Source: an uncultured Bacteroidota bacterium
Lineage (GTDB): Bacteria > Bacteroidota > Bacteroidia > Chitinophagales > Chitinophagaceae
DNA length: 7,900 nucleotides
NCBI GenBank assembly: GCA_903906615.1
Contig: CAIVKT010000626.1
Location: 1 to 7,900, forward strand
Direction of reading: 5' to 3'
Below the pieces are notes generated by a model. That model saw nothing but the letters and a program-made list of their open reading frames with translations. It was not told where the DNA came from and made no database searches. A program made the translations under genes and the position numbers. Positions 4,644 through 7,900 of this stretch are shown here, piece by piece (the stretch's first letter is position 1; every line of letters begins with the position of its first letter).

Positions 4644-6371
4644 TTACGATACGCCCATCTCACCGAGTATCGGCGTTACGAAATCTGCCAATTCTTTGAT
4701 GTAGCCTGCTGAGAAATCGAATTTGATACCTGCTGTGGCATATAACTCTTTCAGGGTTTTGGTGTAGCCGAGGCTAAGGGCGCTCATGTAATTGTTAAGT
4801 GCCTGCTCTTTATTGCCCCGGTATTGCCGCCACATAGCTATAGCGCCCAACTGTGCTATGCCATACTCAATGTAGTAGAACGGCACTTCAAATAAGTGCA
4901 ACTGCTTCTGCCAGAAGTTGGCGCGGTATTCGTCAAAGCCACTCCAGTCGGTGATGCCTGCGGAGAATTCATTGAGTATAGACAGCCATGCTTCTTCACG
5001 TTGTGCTACGCTATGGCCGGGGTTGGTGTATAGCCAGTGCTGGTATTTATCTATAGTGGCTATCCAGGGCAATACACTTATGGCGCGTTCCAGCTCTTCG
5101 AGGCGGGCGCGTTTCAGTTCTTTATCATCTTTAAAAAATACACCCCAATGCTCCATAGAGAATAGTTCCATACTCATGCTCGCCAGCTCGGCTATCTCCA
5201 TCGGGTATTCTTTAAATGCCGACAGTTTAAGCGGATGCGATAAGAACGAATGTACCGCATGGCCTCCCTCGTGCATCATCGTGATGACATCGCTCATAGT
5301 GCCTGCGGCATTCATAAAAATGAAGGGAACACCGGTTTCAGGTAATGGACAGTTGTAGCCGCCGGGCGCTTTGCCTTTGCGGCTTTCGAGATCCAGCCGC
5401 TGCATCTGCTGCATGGTTTTCAGGCAGCCGCTGAAGTAAGGGCCCAGCTTATCAAATACTTCTTCTGCCTTTGTTACCAGTTCCTGCCCGTCTTTGAAGG
5501 GGTGCAAAGGCTCTGTGCCTGCTGGTTCGGCATCGCCATCCCATGGGCGCATAGTGTCCAGTCCCAACCTCTTTTGACGATGTTTGATAAACATGGCCTG
5601 TAGTGGCATGATGTGCTCACGCACCGCCTCATGAAATGCAAAGCAATCTTCAATAGTATAATCAAAACGTCCCAGCTCGCGGAATTTATAATCGCGGTAG
5701 TTATCAAAGCCTGCATTCACTGCCACCTGGTGGCGAATGGTTAGCAACTGATCGAACAGCTCATTGAGCTTATCCTTATCCTGCACACGGCGGTTAGCTA
5801 CTTTTGTAAACACAGTTTCGCGCAGGCCACGATCGGGGCTTTGTAATAATTTTGCGGCTTGCTGCAGTGTGTATTCCTTGCCATCTACCTCTACGGCCAT
5901 AGCGCCGGATATAACACCGTACTGCTGCGCCAGCAGGTTCAGATCGGCTTGAAGCGGCACATTCGCTTCGCGGTATAGCTTTGCTGCATTATCCACATTG
6001 CGCAGGTAAGGGAAGTATATACTATTATCCAGCTCTTTAGTGAAGGGACAGGCAAGTAATTTTTTATTCAGCTCAAAGCCATACGGTTTCATCTTCGGCT
6101 CTATCTCCATGCAGAAGTAAGTGAAGGCTTCTTCGTATTCTTTATTGGTAGTATCGCACGTCATTTTTATTTGCCTCCAGCAGGCATCTTCACTGATCAC
6201 TGCTTCCAGTTCACTCACATCTTGTAGCCAATGTTCTAATTCTGCTTTACTGTTCAGTTCTCTTTTTATCAGCTCTTCGAAGTAAGGGAGTAATGCTTCC
6301 CAGTTAGTGATCTTAAAATCTACAGGCAGTAATTTTCTTTCTTTTTGTATCAATGGCTCGAATGTTCTCAT
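4644..6371 (-). CDS. M3-family zinc oligoendopeptidase
   Basis: The 575-residue protein has the gluzincin active site HEGGH at residues 367-371 (His367 and His371 as zinc ligands, Glu368 as catalytic base) and EIAELAS with Glu395 as the expected third ligand, 28 residues on as in M3 peptidases. FYYIEYGIAQLGA at 498-510 is the C-terminal Tyr-rich segment that lines the active site in this family. The N-terminal ~200 residues are helical and charged, like the lid region of oligoendopeptidase F relatives. No signal peptide is visible, so it should be cytoplasmic and cleave short peptides. Its length and opening resemble, from memory, the M3 subgroup described as related to but distinct from PepF, so no symbol is given. 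The ATG at 6371 is supported by the divergent intergenic region above it; a TATTTTG sequence (minus strand of 6394-6400) is a weak promoter candidate. It may lead the minus-strand cluster that includes the toxin-antitoxin genes. Confidence 0.93.
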   Translation of the reverse strand: MRTFEPLIQKERKLLPVDFKITNWEALLPYFEELIKRELNSKAELEHWLQDVSELEAVISEDACWRQIKMTCDTTNKEYEEAFTYFCMEIEPKMKPYGFELNKKLLACPFTKELDNSIYFPYLRNVDNAAKLYREANVPLQADLNLLAQQYGVISGAMAVEVDGKEYTLQQAAKLLQSPDRGLRETVFTKVANRRVQDKDKLNELFDQLLTIRHQVAVNAGFDNYRDYKFRELGRFDYTIEDCFAFHEAVREHIMPLQAMFIKHRQKRLGLDTMRPWDGDAEPAGTEPLHPFKDGQELVTKAEEVFDKLGPYFSGCLKTMQQMQRLDLESRKGKAPGGYNCPLPETGVPFIFMNAAGTMSDVITMMHEGGHAVHSFLSHPLKLSAFKEYPMEIAELASMSMELFSMEHWGVFFKDDKELKRARLEELERAISVLPWIATIDKYQHWLYTNPGHSVAQREEAWLSILNEFSAGITDWSGFDEYRANFWQKQLHLFEVPFYYIEYGIAQLGAIAMWRQYRGNKEQALNNYMSALSLGYTKTLKELYATAGIKFDFSAGYIKELADFVTPILGEMGVS

Positions 6372-6675
6372 GATTTTCTCGGTTTTCAGGGTGCAAAATA
6401 CATTTACTGGGTATACTGCGGTGGGATTGCATTTATTTTAACACAAAATATATGTTGGCTCACATTTGATATAATCTGTATGAACAAGTCATATTAAACA
6501 TTGTTAAAAAAAGCATGTTGAATAAAGGGTCTTACAAACATCAAATTTGGGTATTTAATTATTGATTTAGCCTGATTTACAGACATTTTCATAGATAGAA
6601 TATTAATTAGGACTATATCTATAAAAGTGATTGCCCCACAGGAGAAATCCATTTTTTTCCTACCGTTGGTAATGC

Positions 6676-6683
6676 TACATTTG
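6676..6683 (+). promoter_or_regulatory. Candidate -7 promoter element TACATTTG for a short RNA
   Basis: TACATTTG is an exact TAnnTTTG match on the plus strand, about 33 nt before the terminator stem. No good -33 TTG lies at the usual distance upstream, so the promoter call rests on this element and on the terminator that follows. Confidence 0.4.
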
Positions 6684-6687
6684 TATC

Positions 6688-6749
6688 AAGTTGTGAATTT
6701 AATGGGTTAGTAAGTAAGAGCTGCAGGATTCTTCCCGCGGCTCTTTTTT
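6688..6749 (+). ncRNA. Candidate short RNA (about 60 nt) ending in an intrinsic terminator
   Basis: A TAnnTTTG element at 6676-6683 would start transcription near 6688, and a strong hairpin with a T-run ends it near 6749. The intervening ~28 nt contain only ATG GGT TAG as a possible start, so no peptide of note is encoded. I do not recognise it as any known RNA family. It could instead be the terminated leader of a longer transcript. The exact 5' end is an estimate. Confidence 0.3.
6716..6749 (+). terminator. Rho-independent terminator, plus strand
   Basis: AAGAGCTGC (6716-6724) pairs with GCGGCTCTT (6737-6745) as a 9-bp stem with one G-U wobble. The 12-nt loop can form three further GGA/TCC pairs. 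A T-run covers 6744-6749. The minus strand has no matching T-run, so the signal is directional. No plus-strand protein gene lies upstream of it in this region. Confidence 0.7.
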
Positions 6750-6922
6750 CATTTATAGGCCTCCCTCATCATCACACCAACAATACTTCTTTCATTTTCC
6801 CTGTTGCAATTTTTCTGCTTTACATTTCCTGTTTCAAAAATAATGAATGCTACGTTATCAACATCAGCACAAATTGATTTTCATTTAGCGACGTTAGTAG
6901 AGTTTCCTTTTACAACACGTTG

Positions 6923-6930
6923 TACCTTTA
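6923..6930 (+). promoter_or_regulatory. Candidate -7 promoter element of radA
   Basis: TACCTTTA differs from TAnnTTTG only at the last base and lies 7 nt before the ATG at 6938. This is the short-leader layout often seen in Bacteroidota. No clear -33 element was seen. Confidence 0.4.
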
Positions 6931-6937
6931 TCGCATC

Positions 6938-7900
6938 ATGGCAAAAATTAAAAGTGCATTCTTCTGCCAACAATGCGGATATGAAACTCCGAAGTGGACC
7001 GGCAAGTGCCCATCGTGCGGCGCATGGAATTCTTTTGTGGAAGAAGTAGTGCAGCGCGATGAGAAAACAAAACCTGATGCTGTAACCTGGGACGACGATA
7101 ATAATAAAGAGAACCGCAAGGCACACAAGCTGGATGAAGTGGTGCAGACCAATGAGGCCCGGATGGTAGCACCAGATGCCGAGCTGAACCGTGTGCTGGG
7201 TGGCGGGCTGGTGCCGGGCTCGGTGATACTGGTAGCCGGCGACCCGGGCATAGGCAAGTCTACGCTATTCCTGCAACTGGCATTGCACTGGCGTAGCATC
7301 ACTACCCTATATGTATCGGGTGAGGAAAGTGCGCAGCAGATAAAGCTACGTGCCGATCGTATAGGCGTGAAAAATAATAATCTATACCTGCTCACGGCCA
7401 CAGATACGGCAGCGCTCTTCCAGGAAGTGAAAAAGGTACGTCCCCAACTGCTCATCATAGATTCTATTCAAACATTGGAATCACCTTATGTAGAATCTGC
7501 CGCGGGCAGTGTATCGCAGGTGCGCGAGTGCGCTGCCGAGCTACAGCGTTTTGCAAAGTCTACGAATATACCGGTGTTCATCATAGGCCATATTACCAAG
7601 GATGGTTCCATAGCCGGGCCGAAAGTGCTGGAGCATATGGTAGATACCGTATTGCAATTTGAGGGCGACAGACACTATGCCTACCGCATATTGCGCACTT
7701 TAAAGAACCGCTTTGGCTCTACATCAGAGCTGGGTATATACGAAATGGTGGCCAAGGGCATGAGGCCGGTGAGCAATCCGTCTGAAATATTGCTCTCGCA
7801 GCACAATGAGCCGCTGAGCGGTGTGGCCATTGCGGCTACTATGGAGGCATCTCGCCCGCTGATGATAGAAGTACAGGCACTGGTGACACAAGCCGTATAC
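6938..7900 (+). CDS. radA: DNA repair protein RadA (Sms), 3' partial
   Basis: The first 321 codons are present and the frame is open at the window end; RadA is usually about 450-460 residues, so the missing part is mainly the C-terminal Lon-like domain. The N-terminus MAKIKSAFFCQQCG carries the four-cysteine zinc finger (C10, C13, C24, C27, with WTGKCPSCGAWNSF). Walker A GDPGIGKST is at 101-109, Walker B LLIID at 171-175, and the RadA signature KNRFG at 256-260. RadA is a RecA-like, DnaB-type ATPase that aids branch migration and processing of recombination intermediates in homologous repair. The ATG at 6938 is chosen because the conserved zinc finger follows within ten residues and no upstream in-frame alternative adds conserved sequence. 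It is divergent from the peptidase and about 190 bp downstream of a terminator, so it has its own promoter. Confidence 0.97.
   Translation, partial: MAKIKSAFFCQQCGYETPKWTGKCPSCGAWNSFVEEVVQRDEKTKPDAVTWDDDNNKENRKAHKLDEVVQTNEARMVAPDAELNRVLGGGLVPGSVILVAGDPGIGKSTLFLQLALHWRSITTLYVSGEESAQQIKLRADRIGVKNNNLYLLTATDTAALFQEVKKVRPQLLIIDSIQTLESPYVESAAGSVSQVRECAAELQRFAKSTNIPVFIIGHITKDGSIAGPKVLEHMVDTVLQFEGDRHYAYRILRTLKNRFGSTSELGIYEMVAKGMRPVSNPSEILLSQHNEPLSGVAIAATMEASRPLMIEVQALVTQAVY

Larger units (their letters stand above)
6372..6937. other. 566-bp AT-rich intergenic region between divergent peptidase and radA genes
   Basis: No credible protein gene was found here; the small ORFs are below about 20 codons or are antisense or frame shadows of radA. 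The region must hold the divergent promoters of the peptidase and radA. It also holds a clear plus-strand terminator (6716-6749) with a matching upstream promoter candidate (6676-6683), which suggests a short RNA. A T-run at 6652-6658 has only a weak hairpin before it. The stretch 6401-6640 is very AT-rich and shows nothing else I can support. Confidence 0.7.

Noticed and set aside
6455..6475. TATAAT at 6470 with TTGGCT at 6455 as a sigma70-type promoter
   Set aside because: The spacer is only 9 nt, and the E. coli consensus is not what Bacteroidota use for housekeeping promoters.
6515..6565. 16-codon ORF starting at the ATG at 6515
   Set aside because: It is too short, has no ribosome binding site or promoter placed for it, and AT-rich DNA yields such ORFs by chance.
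6641..6660. Hairpin before the T-run at 6652-6658 as a second terminator
   Set aside because: The stem is short and AT-rich with a wobble pair, and the T-run is part of the stem, so it is too weak to call.
6804..7049. 81-codon plus-strand ORF overlapping the radA start
   Set aside because: It runs out of frame into the RadA zinc-finger codons and has no recognisable features.
6928..7458. 176-codon minus-strand ORF opposite radA
   Set aside because: It is antisense to strongly conserved RadA motifs and has Ser/Arg/Cys-rich composition typical of a shadow frame.

Overview
The window reads as chromosomal DNA from a member of the phylum Bacteroidota, most likely Chitinophagales or a close relative. 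The evidence is a PKD-rich protein with a type B (gliding-associated, CHU_C-like) C-terminal sorting domain, a PorP/SprF partner directly downstream, promoters that fit the Bacteroidota -7 element TAnnTTTG, and mostly weak Shine-Dalgarno signals. No species can be named from the sequence alone.

Layout. From 2 to 2562 (+) lies a type IX secretion pair: the 3' end of a large modular surface protein, then a PorP/SprF outer-membrane protein 17 bp downstream. PorP/SprF has an unusually strong ribosome binding site and a 15-bp perfect hairpin inside its signal-peptide codons. It meets a minus-strand lipoprotein gene (2563-3426) head-on, and the two stop codons abut in the palindrome TGATCA. From 3484 to 4600 (-) there are two tandem ParE/RelE-type toxin-antitoxin modules in an AT-rich stretch. 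The upstream module is intact. The downstream one has an intact antitoxin, but its toxin carries an in-frame TGA at codon 19. From 4644 to 6371 (-) is an M3-family zinc oligoendopeptidase. A 566-bp intergenic region follows, holding a convincing rho-independent terminator and a possible short RNA of about 60 nt. From 6938 to the window end (+) is the first 321 codons of radA.

How the genes relate. The surface protein and PorP/SprF are expected to work together in type IX secretion and surface anchoring. The two antitoxins share almost identical N-terminal halves and promoter DNA but have divergent C-termini and divergent toxins, which points to local gene conversion and shared autoregulation with separate partner specificity. 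The peptidase and RadA are ordinary housekeeping genes.

The observations most worth a second look are the nonsense-mutated toxin in a mosaic tandem toxin-antitoxin array, the hairpin inside the 5' end of the porP-like gene, and the candidate short RNA upstream of radA. I see no CRISPR array, tRNA, rRNA or insertion sequence.
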